Source: Papilionanthe hookeriana x Papilionanthe teres
Lineage: Eukaryota; Streptophyta; Magnoliopsida; Asparagales; Orchidaceae
NCBI GenBank assembly: GCA_022702705.1
Contig: CM040423.1
Location: 116,307,738-116,371,737 of the forward strand
Direction of reading: 5' to 3'
DNA length: 64,000 nucleotides
Shown here: piece after piece, positions 47,257 through 58,000 of the stretch
How the letters are laid out: each line of letters starts with the position of its first letter
How positions within the stretch are numbered: the first letter of the stretch is position 1
Made by a program: the position numbers and the translations under genes
The notes under the pieces: generated by a model
Seen by the model: only the letters and a program-made list of their open reading frames with translations
Databases searched by the model: none
What the model was told of the DNA's origin: nothing

Positions 47257-48452
47257 TTATATACACAAATATATGACATAAACATAGAAATCTTTCCTAC
47301 TCTTCAGTGTCTGAACTAACATCTTCTCTGATATTTCCGATGCGACGCGAGTGCACAAATAAATTGTAGAAAGGCACGAAAGGAAATTCGCGAGTAGATT
47401 CTTCATTAATCCATCCTTTCGTCTTAGTAGATGAATAAAACTGGCCTCCAGATGTCCAGTATGATCAAAGTGCTCCTTCATTCTCCAGTCAATGTAATCA
47501 AACATATCAGAGATATTGTCTATGGAATTCATCACATTTTGCAATTCTTTCTCCAATCCTTTAATCTTCTTCAGAATGAAATTAGTCTTATCAGTAAAGG
47601 GCCTTGCTAAAGAATTGTTCACGTGATGCTCGTCGAAAATAACGGTGATCTCATCATTGTTATCCAAAGTGGGAAACATATCAGTAGGATCCAGGGGTTT
47701 CCATGGTAAAAGTACTTTTTCCCAAGCCTCATAAGAAACTTGGTACTGACTGCATAAAGCAAATATAGTTTATGGGTGTCCAAGTCCATGCATTGACCCA
47801 CGCACAATCAATCCCAATGCAGACTTTACTATTATTGATCCAACATCGATAGGTAGTCCAATTTGAATACAATAGTTTAATATAGCGCATTCCTTTGAAA
47901 CTTTATTTACCTTCATAGTAGGTAATAATTTTGATGATATAAAGAAATGCCAATGCTCCGAGACAGGATTAAGAAGTGATGCAAAAAAACTAACATACCC
48001 GTCTTCGCGTAACTCCCAATCATCAGGTTCGTCGGTCAGATATCTATAGATCTCGTTCATATTGTATCTTGAAGGCACAAAGTTGGAATAATGACAAACA
48101 GAGGTATTCTCTATAGAAAATAATTCATTTAACTTTGAAGGAGTAAATATTACCCATCTTCCTCTGACGTAGACATTTCCATTGTTGATCGCATGTAAAT
48201 TAGAGTAAAACTCTTTAACTACTGGAATAACTACAGCGGATGTCGTATAAAAAAATACCTCCAATGCCACTGTGCGATCATTTCTTCAATTTTTGTAGTG
48301 GAATTCTCTACTCCTCTGTTGACAAATCCTCTTTCTTTAATAAGTCTTTTCTTCATCAAACCTTTGTTGAAGATACGCTGCGCCTCCGAACTGACGAATT
48401 TTCTTCGGTTGAAAACTTCGGTTTTCGTGGTTTCTAAGAGTTTAGTGGCCAT
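47257..48452 (-). pseudogene. AthC ORF-B: paralogue of ORF-A, broken
   Basis: About 398 codons from MATKLLETTK (48452). It is collinear with ORF-A: FVSSEAQ, LIKERGF, VVKEFYSNL, LLNPVSEHWHFFIS, LLPTMK, AILNYCIQ, GLGHP. Two lesions are visible: a frameshift near 48255 and a TAA at 47770-47772 where ORF-A has glycine after GLGHP. The C-terminal part (47257-47679) has a leucine/lysine-rich coiled-coil-like stretch (LKKIKGLEKELQNVM). No signal peptide or membrane helix. The matching length and order show a tandem duplication of one ancestral ORF, now strongly diverged. A palindrome array lies about 100-215 bp upstream. Confidence 0.7.
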
Positions 48453-48560
48453 TTCGGATCAAAAGGATTGGTCTCTAGTCGTTTCTAAGGAAGAAAATAG
48501 TGAAAATTTTGATTTGGGATAGTTTCCTACGAAGAAATGGCTTAGATCCGTCCAAAACCG

Positions 48561-48666
48561 CACAGTCGGCGGGAAGTTTCTCGCCGTCGGCGAGATAGTT
48601 ATAGAACTGACTTAAATTTTACACGAGATCTCGCTGTCGGCGAGAATTGACCTCGCCGTCAGCGAG
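48561..48666 (-). promoter_or_regulatory. Putative internal promoter upstream of ORF-B
   Basis: Palindromic words at 48580-48594, 48630-48644 and 48652-48666, plus a half word at 48564-48573, of the same CTCGCCGACGGCGAG type as in the LTR and upstream of ORF-A. No convincing TATA box is seen between the array and the ORF-B start. Confidence 0.35.
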
Positions 48667-48830
48667 ATTTCGTAAAATGGTCCAATTTCGCTCTAGCCCA
48701 AATATTTTCTGATCTCATCATATTGGTTCAACTTTATGATGATTCTTATAAAAAATTTGAGTAGTAAGATTTGTTTTAATAATATAGACTCACTAATTTG
48801 CAGATAATTAAAATAAAAGACTACTATGGG

Positions 48831-48872
48831 TTGCCTCCCATAAAGCGCTTGGTTTAACATCGTCAGCCCGAC
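48831..48872 (-). other. Post-pol conserved block (AthC)
   Basis: LNQALYGRQP coding block, 33 bp downstream of the pol stop. The same block ends the frames of AthE and AthF. Confidence 0.7.
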
Positions 48873-48904
48873 CTAATTTAGTTAGTAATCAGGTTGACTA
48901 AGCA

Positions 48905-49886
48905 TTAAAACCTTTTAAAATTTGGTCTTCTACCTTCGAAATATGGTTTTAATCTATGTCCGTTTACCTTAAATCTATGTCCTACTTTTGGATCTTCAAT
49001 TTCTATAGTTCCATATGAAAATATTTGAGTTATGGTGAAAGCTCCTAACCATTGAGATTTCAATTTCCTAGGAAATAATTTCAATCTAGAATTATAAAGC
49101 AAAACTTCTTGTCCTGGTTCAAAATTTCTCTGATTAATCTTCCGATCATGCCATAATTTCATTCTTTATTTATAAATCCTATCATTATCATATGATTTGT
49201 TTCTTAATTCTTCTAATTCATTTAATTGCAACAATCTCTTCTCACCAGCTTCTTTCATATTATAATTAAATTCTTTAATAGCCCAATATGCTTTATGTTC
49301 TAATTCAACTGGTAAGTGACAAGTTTTTCCATATATAAGCCTGTAAGGAGTCATTCCAATCAGAGTTTTATAAGCAGTCCTGTATGCCCATAATGCAGTA
49401 TCTAGTCTTATAGACCAGTCTAATCTATTAGGGTTTATAGAATTTTCTAATATATGCTTAATCTCTCGATTAGAAACTTCAGCTAATCCACTTAGTTTGT
49501 GGATGATAAGCGATTGATATCTTATGCATAATATTATATTTTTCTACTAGTTTATGAATATATTTATTTCTAAAATGAGTTCCTTCGTTAGTGATAATCA
49601 CTCTCGGCATTCCAAATCTAGTAAAAATATTTTTCATTAAAAATTTTGAAACACTTTTAACGTCACACCTAGGTAAAGCTTGTGCTTCAATCCATTTGGA
49701 AATATAATCAACGGCTACTAATATATATGAGTTTCCAAATGAAGGAATAAAAGGTCCCATGAAATCTAATCCCCAAACATAAAAAATTTCAACTTCTAAG
49801 ATAAAATTCAGAGGCATTTCATTTTTTCTTGATATGTTGCCTACTCTTTGGCATTTATCGCGGGTTTTTAATATATCTATATACAT
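48905..49886 (-). pseudogene. AthC integrase, broken
   Basis: Inserts element DNA into the host chromosome. The core at 49479-49886 has the first catalytic Asp in GLDFMGPF, but the second reads ITNEGTHF, with Asn instead of Asp (G-to-A). After HPQT one extra base shifts the frame (about 49490), before the segment with the third catalytic residue (LAEVSNREIKH). The C-terminal part runs 49166-49354 (PYRLIYGKTCHLPVELEHKA), a TAA at about 49163, and 48905-49162 (SRLKLFPRKLKSQW, then a GTIEIED strand), typical of the Athila integrase tail. Pol ends at 48905. Inactive. Confidence 0.85.
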
Positions 49887-51852
49887 CTCTAAATAGAGTA
49901 GGCCAGTAGAATCCAGTATCGTAGAATTTTATACGCGAGTTTTATCCGTCCCGATATGTCCTCCAAAATCGAGTCATGACATTTTTGAATAATTGGTTCA
50001 GTTTCTTCATAAGGCACGCATCTTCTAATGATTAAATCCTTACATTGCTTATATAAGTATGGTTCATCCCAAAAGTATGTTTTAGTATCGTGAATGAATT
50101 TTTTTTTGTTGTTGCAAAGTTAACACAGGTGGTAAAATATCACTTACAATATAATTTACTATATCAGCATACCAAGGTATTTTTAACTCATTAATATTAT
50201 AAAGTTGTTCATCGGGAAAACTGTCTAAAATTTCATTATCGGTATCGGATAATTCATGATTTTCTAATCTTGATAAATGATCCGCAATTTAATTATCGGT
50301 TCCTTTTTGTTAATGATTTCAAAATCAAATTCTTGCATTAGTAATATCCATCCGATTAATCTTGGTTTCGAATCTTTCTTTTGCATTAAATATTTTATAG
50401 CGGAATGATCGGTATGTACTAATACATTTAGTTCCTATTAGATAATGCTTGAAATTTATTAAAAGCATATACAACTGCTAATAATTCTCTTTCGATAGCT
50501 CGTATAATTTATTTTAGCATCATTTAGAGTTTTACTAGCATAGTATACAACTTTGAAAATCTTATCATATCTTTGCTCAAGAACTGCTCCTATAGCATAA
50601 TCACTAGCATCACACATAAGCTCAAATGGTTTCTCCCAGTTAGGTGAAACTATTATAGGTCTTGTAATTAATTTATCTTTTAATAATTCAAAAGCATTCA
50701 GGCATTCAGTTGTAAATTCAAATTTCTTGTCCTTTTCAAGAAGTTGGCATAGAGGTTTAGTAATTTTTGAAAAATCTTTAATATAACATCTGTAGAATCC
50801 AACATGTCCAAGAAAACTTCTTACCCCTTTCACCGTAATTGGAGGTGGTAATTTAGCTATAACTTGAATTTTTGCAGGGTCTACTTCCATGCCTTTTTCT
50901 GAAATTTTATGCCCTAATACAATGCCGCCTGTAACCATAAATTGACATTTCTCCCAATTAAGAACTAAATTAGTTTTTTCACATACTTTAAATACTTTTT
51001 CAAGATGACTTAAGCATGTGTCAAATGTTGTTCGAAATACAGAGAAATCATCCATAAATACTTCTATTGCATTATCAATTAATTTACTAAATATAGACAT
51101 CATACATCTTTGAAATGTTGCAGGTGCATTACATAATCCAAAAGGCATTCTTCGAAAAGTGAAAGTTCCATAAGGACTAGTAAATGTAGTTTTATCTTGA
51201 TCCTCGGGAGCAATTTGTATTTGATGATAATCGATATATCCATCTAAGAAACAAAAATATTTATGTCCGGCTAATCTATCTAACAACTGGTCTAGAAATG
51301 GTAAAGGGAAGTGATCTTTCCTGGTGGCTGTGTTTAATTTTCTATAATCAATGCATATTCACCATCCAGTAACTTGTCTTATATGGATAAGATCATTATT
51401 TTCATTAGCTTTTACAGTCACTCCTCCTTTCTTAGGTACACAGTGAATTGGGCTTACCCAAGCACTTTCAGAAATAGTATATATAATACCATTATCTAAT
51501 CATTTTAAAATTTCCTTTTTAACTACTTCTTTCATTATTGGATTTAATCTCCTTTGTGGATCTGCTTTAGGTTTATATTCATTATCTAAAATAATTCTGT
51601 GCATACAATTGAAGGACCAATTCCTTTAATATCTGCTAAAGTCCAACCAAAAATTTTCTTATATTTTTTTAATGTATCTAAAAGTTTTTGTTCTTGAGAT
51701 TCATTTAATTCAGATGAAATAATAACTGGTAGAGTTGAAGAATTACCTAAGTAAGCATATTTCAAATGATTAGGTAACATTTTTAACTCAAGTTCAAGAG
51801 GTTTAATAATCGATGGAACTATATTTTTTTCAGTGTTTTCTGTATTATCCAA
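49887..51852 (-). pseudogene. AthC reverse transcriptase-RNase H, broken
   Basis: From about 51852: linker LPNHLKYAYLG, GWTLADIKG, then a frameshift near 51600, DPQRRLNPIMKE, VPKKGG, a TGA where the arginine before CIDYRKLN is expected (about 51358; AthD has TGA at the same codon), then the palm region 50459-51286 with SPYGTFTFRR, catalytic FMDDFSVF (about 51040) and FLGHVGF. RNase H begins with LMCDASDYAIGAVL and is shifted after LNDAKINYT (about 50500). The remainder to 49887 (RNase H end, connection, zinc-finger region of integrase) is degraded and only partly readable. It would make DNA from the element RNA in the particle. Confidence 0.85.
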
Positions 51853-51966
51853 AAATTCAAATTTCTCTTGAATATAATCTAGTTCTTCATTTATCTTAGA
51901 TTTTTCAATTAATTCAATATTTTCTTTTTCTAATTTTTCTTCATAATATTCCTTAAAATGTTCTTT

Positions 51967-52599
51967 TTATAAATGATCGAGTACTTCCATTCGAAAACAC
52001 TCATCATCTTTTTCTAGTGCAGGATACTTTATTGATTTAGCAATATTAAAAGTAACTTTTTGGTCATTTACTCTCATAGTTAATTCTTCTTTCTGAACAT
52101 CAATCATAGCTTTTCCAGTGGCTAAAAATGGTCTTCCTAAAATGATAGGAATTTCTTTATCTTCTTCCATATCTAAGACAATAAAATCTACATGGAAGAT
52201 AAATTTGTCCACTTTTACTAATACATCTTCAATAACTCCCTTAGGACATGTAACATAATGATCAGCTAATTGAAGAGTTACTGAAGTAGGTGAATTTTCT
52301 CCCAATCCTAATCTTTTAAAAATTGATAGAGGTATTAGATTGATGCTTGCTCCTAAGTCACACAAAGCTTTTCCATAGAATTTTTCTCCAATAGCGCAGG
52401 GTATAGTGAAACTACCAGGATCTTTTAATTTTTCAGGAAGTTTTTTCTGAGTAATAGCACTACACTTTTCACTAAGTGCGACCATTTCATTATCGGTAAA
52501 TTTTCTTTTTTTATTTAGAATATCTTTCATGAATTTTACATAGTTTGGCACCTGTTCTAAAGCTTCTACGAAAGGAATATTTATCGTTAATTTTTTCAA
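51967..52599 (-). pseudogene. AthC aspartic protease region
   Basis: 210 open codons, the best-kept coding stretch of AthC. Order: KKLTINIPF, YVKFMKDILNKKRKF, KDPGSFTIPC, the active-site segment LCDLGASINL with catalytic Asp (about 52365), VDKFIFHVDF, IPIILGRPFLAT, then the linker toward RT (ECFRMEVLDHL). It would cleave the gag-pol polyprotein. It lies in a polyprotein without its own start. A frame break downstream at 51966 separates it from RT. Confidence 0.8.
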
Positions 52600-52857
52600 A
52601 ATTTCAAGGAATTTAGCAAATTGTTTATCTTTTTTTATGTTGAATTAGTCGTTGAGAAAATGGTGGTGGAGGTTTTTCACCAGAAATTTTCATTGGTATT
52701 AAAGGATTTTCTAAGTTTGGATCTTGTTGATTCTTTTCCTTTTCAATTTCCACTTCCTCTTTTTGACTTTCAAGTTCTTTCTGAATTCGAGGTTCTAATT
52801 ATTTTCCACTTCGTAATTGTATCGCGTTAATTTGTTCATTTCCCTTGTCCTTAGGAT

Positions 52858-54107
52858 TTATTTCCACATTACTAGGAAATGTTCCAGGTATTCTATTATT
52901 AAGTGCAGTAGCGATATGTCCGAGTTGAGTTTCAATATTTTTGATAAGTCTGTTCCTTGATTTTGTAATTGGGTTCCTTGTATTTGTAATTGATTTCCTT
53001 GATTTTGTAAATGTTGACCCATATTTAATTTTAATTCTTCTTTCGATAATTTCTTGTCTTTAAATTGTGGGTTATTAAATCCAGATGTATAATTAGGATT
53101 TCCTTGATTAGATGGATTTCTTAATGGTTGTGTCATATTATTCATCCATGGTTGATTAGTTGTGTTATTATTCCAATTAAAATTAGGATATTTTTTCCAT
53201 CCAGGATTATAATAATTTTCATAAGGATTATTGGGTCTGTTGTTAATTGCATTAATAGTTTCATATTGAGATTGGGATTCTATAAGTTGTCCAGATGAAT
53301 TGTCTTCTGTCATATTTGTAGAGTAATTCATTCCAAAATGATCTAATTTTTTAGATATAGCAGCGATTTGTGAAGCTAACATAGATATTGCATCATTTTC
53401 ATGAATACTAGCTATCTTTTTCGGATTCATTCTATCAGCAGGCCATTGAAAATTATTTATTGTCATTTCTTCGATTAGTGCATAGGCGTCATCAAATGGT
53501 TTTGACATTAATGATCCTCCAGCAGTAGCATCGATGATTGATCTTAAAGATCCTACTAATCCATTATAGGAAGTTTGGATAATTAACCGATACGGTAACG
53601 CATGATGTGGGCATTTCCTAAGAAGTTCTTTAAATCTCTCTCGAAGCTTCATATATAGACTCTCCATCAAGCTGAGTGAAAGAAGTTATATCATTTCTAA
53701 GCTTAGCGAGTTTTAGATGGTGGAAAATATTTGGATAGAAATTTTTGTGATAATTCTCCCCAAGTTTTAATAGATCCAGGTGCTAACGAATTTAACCACA
53801 TTTTAGCCTTAACCCTTAAAGAAAAAGGAAAAAGTCTAAGTCTAATAGCATCGTTAGATACTCCTTCATATTTGAAAGTAGCAAATATTTCTAAAAAACT
53901 AGCAAGATGTAAATTAGGATCTTCAGTAGGTGAACCACTAAATTGATTATTTTGTACCATTTAGATAATTGCAGGTTTAAGTTTAAATGAATTAGTAGCT
54001 ACATCAGGGTTTTGAATAGTTAAATGAATTTCATCTAATGTAGGGTTGACATAATCTCTTAATGGTCTCTGTTGATTGATATTTTCATTTTCAGGAATAT
54101 TTGCCAT
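52858..54107 (-). pseudogene. AthC gag, broken
   Basis: Start ATG at 54107 (MANIPENENINQQRPLRDY). A TAA at 53961-53963 replaces a glutamine. The core at 53703-53960 (FPFSLRVKAKMWLNSLAPG, LSQKFLSKYFPPSKT) is followed by a one-base insertion near 53705 and another near 53643. The frame at 52858-53670 has KELLRKCPHHALP, the QWPADRMNPKK segment and Asn/Pro/Gly-rich NNPYENYYNPGWK. A local repeat of the heptapeptide-like QLQNQGT/NQLQIQGT occurs at about 52940-53020. No zinc knuckle seen. It would form the capsid. Confidence 0.8.
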
Positions 54108-54270
54108 TTGTGTTAAATTTATAATTTCTCTTTTTTGTTTTCTAATTCTTTTAATTGTACGCTCTAATTCTAAATCGTATGGTATTAAATTTTCGTTTCC
54201 TAATTTTCACATACAATTTTATAAAATAAATTTAAAATAGTCCGTTACTCTAGTAAATAATTTCTTTACT

Positions 54271-54288
54271 TCCCCGGCAACGGCGCCA
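54271..54288 (-). promoter_or_regulatory. AthC primer-binding site (tRNA-Asp)
   Basis: Minus-strand TGGCGCCGTTGCCGGGGA, a perfect 18-nt match to the complement of the plant tRNA-Asp 3' end including CCA. It lies six bases inside the 5' LTR. Confidence 0.9.
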
Positions 54289-54752
54289 AAAACTTGACCC
54301 ACTTTTTAATATGTTTGCAATTTATGTTTATAGCAACGACACCAAAAACTTGATTCCGTTTTAATATATATATATATTTAATTATATGATTGAATGTTTA
54401 ATGTGGATTCTACGCAAGTATACATATCGTATCAAGTAATACAGGGCTCTAGTGGAGTCCTGGTTATCGATCCCACATGGAAGTTTTTAACAGAATTGTT
54501 ATCAGCTAAATTTAAAGGAATTACTTACTAATATAGTAGATGGAAATTTAAAGTAACTAAAACAAACTAAAGTAAACTAATGCTTGAAATAAAGTTGATT
54601 TAAATAATTCAGAAAAAGTATCCTTCTCCTTCTAGTACAGCAAACTAAATAGCACTTAATTAAACTAATAAACTCACTAAACACACTCAGACTCACTAAA
54701 ATAGACGCACAAAAGACTCAAGAGACACACTAAAACACTAGAATTCAGCCTG

Positions 54753-54760
54753 TATTTATA
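54753..54760 (-). promoter_or_regulatory. AthC LTR TATA box
   Basis: Minus-strand CTATAAATACAGG, a strong plant TATA context, about 430 bp from the LTR start in sense direction and 80-255 bp downstream of the GC-rich palindromes. Confidence 0.6.
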
Positions 54761-54840
54761 GAGGTAGGCAAAGGTCCAAGGGGTGCTTAAACATCTCTAC
54801 AAAAAGTGTCCAGGTTCAAAGTATTTGCATTTTAAACTAT

Positions 54841-55010
54841 CTCGCCGTCGGCGATGCTTCTAGAAGGTCTTCAAACCGCGCGATCTCACTGTCGGCGGGC
54901 TCGGGCTCGCTGTCGGTGAGGTAGTTATGAATCCTTCAGAAATTCTCCTTAGTAATCTCGCCGTCGGCGGCCTCGATCTCGCCGTCGGCGGCCTCGATCT
55001 CGCCGTCGGC
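54841..55010 (-). promoter_or_regulatory. Palindrome array with DRE/CRT cores in AthC LTR
   Basis: Repeated CTCGCCGACGGCG-type words at 54841-54854, 54886-54899, 54906-54920, 54957-54970, 54978-54991 and about 54999-55010. Most contain GCCGAC on the sense strand, the core bound by plant DREB/CBF factors. The last three form 21-bp tandem units. The position upstream of the TATA box fits an enhancer role. Confidence 0.45.
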
Positions 55011-58000
55011 TACTTAGTTCAATTTGCATGAATTTCTTTTTTTTTGATCCAAATTCGCTCCATTTCATGCTTTTTGCTTCCATCACTTATAAATCTTAAG
55101 TCCTGCAGTAAAATAAAGAAAGTACCTTTCTTTAAAGTGCAATTTAATCAAAAATAGATATGAATTTCTTAATGAATTTTTCTGTGATCACCTCACCTCC
55201 TGAACCAAGGTATGGAGACTTCTCTTTAACCTGAGCTTCCAGCGATTCTCCATTTCGTTTGAGTTGATTTCATAGCATGTAAACCGTATGGATGTGTTCG
55301 ACTCTTCAAGACAAATCCATAGAGTATAAGAACACGAAAATCCATTGAGAAACGAGGGAGATATTAGGGTTTGAGTGTGGACGGTCATGGGTGCACACCA
55401 GTCGGAGACGACAACCAGCCGCCGTTGGATCGAGCGTGTATAGACTGAACGACTCAGATTACGTTGGACCAGGGAATGGTACGTGAACCATGGGCCGTGT
55501 GGTGCTGAGTTGGATGGTTGCGGCGAATGGGAGCGCAGCTTGGAGCTTCAGAGACGTTAAGGTTGCCGTGGCGCTGAGTCGGATAAGTAGGAAAATATGG
55601 AATTTATGATTTAATTAAATGCCTGAAACTTCAAAAATCCATATCTTTGAGTAGAAAAATCACAAAAATAAAATAAAAATACCCTCTTGCTCAGTGAACA
55701 GAGGAGAATGATGTGGAAAAAGAATTGTGTTAATTTGATGAGTATTTTATTTTTAATTAATTATTTACTCATTTTAATATTTTAATTCTCTATTTACATA
55801 GACAACTCACCATGGCATGAGACCATAGAGCGTTTGAAGCCTCTGATCTTGGGAACATTCGCTGAATTTTTGAAGGTCAGAGGTTATCTCTATGACAAGT
55901 TATGTATTTTTTTAAGTTTATGTCACTGTTTTTGGTATTTTAATTCCATTAATTAGCATATTACTTAGAAAATTCTAGGAAAATTTGTGGAAGTTCCTTA
56001 GGACCAGAGGACCTTAGGATAATTATGTTTTGAGTTAATTCATTAAGAATAACCCTAATTGGCCTAATTACTCAAAACTGAAATTTAATTAATTAGGATT
56101 AACCACACATTAAAAGAACTTGAAAATAATTCTCCTCTGATCTTTAGGATTAGAGGGACCTCACATAAAAATTTGAAATCAATTGGAAATGTTTAGCCCC
56201 ACTAAATGGATTAATTAGGTCACATGAGTAAAATTAAACTTTGAAAATTCATAACTCCAAAAATACATTTAAAAAATTTACCAAATTAGTTTTGAGACTG
56301 CTCTAGTAATAGAGGAGTCTATGAAAATTAAAATTGGAATTTTCTAAAAATGTTTATTTTTCACCATATTTTAATATTTTAATAATTAAAAAAATAATAA
56401 AAATCACAAAAATGTTACAAATCATAAAAATGTCACATTTTAACTCCTAATCACATAGGAACAAACTAAATATTTTTCCCAAGTCCCTAGGATAAGATAC
56501 TGAATTTTAAAGGCTTAAAAAATTTTTTAATATTAAAAAATGAAATTTCCAACATTTTCACTAAATTAATTCTAATAAATCAATGAAAAATAAAAAAAAT
56601 ATAAAATTTATTTCTCTAGACTCCTTGAGGTCAGAGAGATTTAAAAAAAATATAAAATCCTTTTTTCAAGTTTAAGTTTATTTTATAATAGATTAATACT
56701 CCAAAACTTAAAATAATTATAATAAATAAAATATAATTCAAAAAATCACCAAAATTGGTCCAAGTGGCCCTCTAATCATTAAGAACATCCAATAATTTTC
56801 TTAAGGACAGAAACCTTACCTTGGTCATGTTGTTGAATTTCCATTGAAAATCCCTATTTTCTATTAAAATAAATTTATAAATTAAATTAAAAACAGAAAA
56901 ATCATATTTTTTTCACTAATGTGTTAATTGACATGTGAGTGAAGTGACATAAAAATTTTCAAGCTCATTTGAGCTCAATTTGATAAGTTATGAAATAATT
57001 AAGCTTAAAAGGGCATATTAATAATTAAGAATTTTAACCTCTAATTAAAACTTTAGGTTTAATCAAAATGGGGGGTAAAATATTTGATCTTAATTATTTC
57101 TTAGATGATTGAAACTTTGAAAAATAAAAGGGTAGGAACTCATTGATCACTTTTAATAAACCAAAAAAATGAAACCTTAATTAATTAAATAATTTGAATT
57201 TTGGAAGAATAATTAAAAAAATTTGGATTATTAAAATGGGGATATAATTTAGAGAGACTATAATCACTTAAACTAAAATCCCCAAATGAATCACTTTAAT
57301 TATATTTAACTCTTAATTAAACTTAAGATGATAATTGAAATTAATAAATTAATAATAAAGAAAAGGTAACCCTTAATTAAATTAAAATTTAAAACATTAA
57401 ATAACTTGATAATTAAATTGAAATCAATTTAAAACATTAAAAAAAATTAATTTAAAAAATCACTTAATAGCAAATTCAAAACAAACTTGAAACATCAAAA
57501 TCAATTTCAAAAAATATCTAGAATATTGTAATTAAAATTAAATCATTAAAGTCTAAATTAAATAATTTAAACTCCTCTTTCAATTGAAATAGTTTAAAAC
57601 ACTTAAGAATAAAACAACTTGAACACTATTCCAAACTTAAATTTATTAAAATTTTATAACTAAATTAAATCACCTTAAAATATTAATTCTAATTTTAAAT
57701 CGTTGAAATTCTTAATAAACTGATTTGCCTCTAAAGACTTTTATCATTATAACTCTTAAATGGAGCGTCAAGGGAGGTGTCACTTCATTCATGGGATAAT
57801 CAAATGTTTTAAGTTCACTGAGCAAGAGTTAAAACTTAACTAAAAATTTCTGGATGTTTGATTCATCTCTATAATAAAAATTTATTTAGACTCAAAATAA
57901 TCTCAGAATTATTTAAAAGATGTTTAGAACCCGTTCTAAGCACTTCCTCAATACAATGAGGTGTTTTAAGAAGAATAATTGAACTTAATTGTTCTTCGGT

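Larger units (their letters stand above)
42973..55190 (-). mobile_element. AthC: youngest and most complete Athila-like element
   Basis: 12.2-kb element with both LTRs (42973-43845 and 54295-55190), PPT, PBS, gag, protease, RT, RNase H, integrase and two further ORFs downstream of pol. The target duplication is cctaa (42968-42972) and cctca (55191-55195), one base different, inside BIG3. In the first 250 or so aligned LTR bases I count about ten substitutions by eye, so the insertion is recent compared with the others but not new. All frames carry lesions, so it is not autonomous now. Confidence 0.9.
54295..55190 (-). repeat. AthC 5' LTR
   Basis: TGACCCAC... to ...GTGATCA, 896 bp. PBS relic at 54333-54353, shared LTR block (about 54410-54478), TATA box, palindrome array. 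Compared with the 3' LTR it has two extra 21-bp palindrome units (54961-55010 area) and lacks about 30 bp near 54850. Confidence 0.9.

Noticed and set aside
45260..48452. Envelope gene
   Set aside because: The position fits the env-like label used for Athila, but neither ORF has a signal peptide, transmembrane helix or cleavage site, and their N-termini resemble a different plant transposon protein family.
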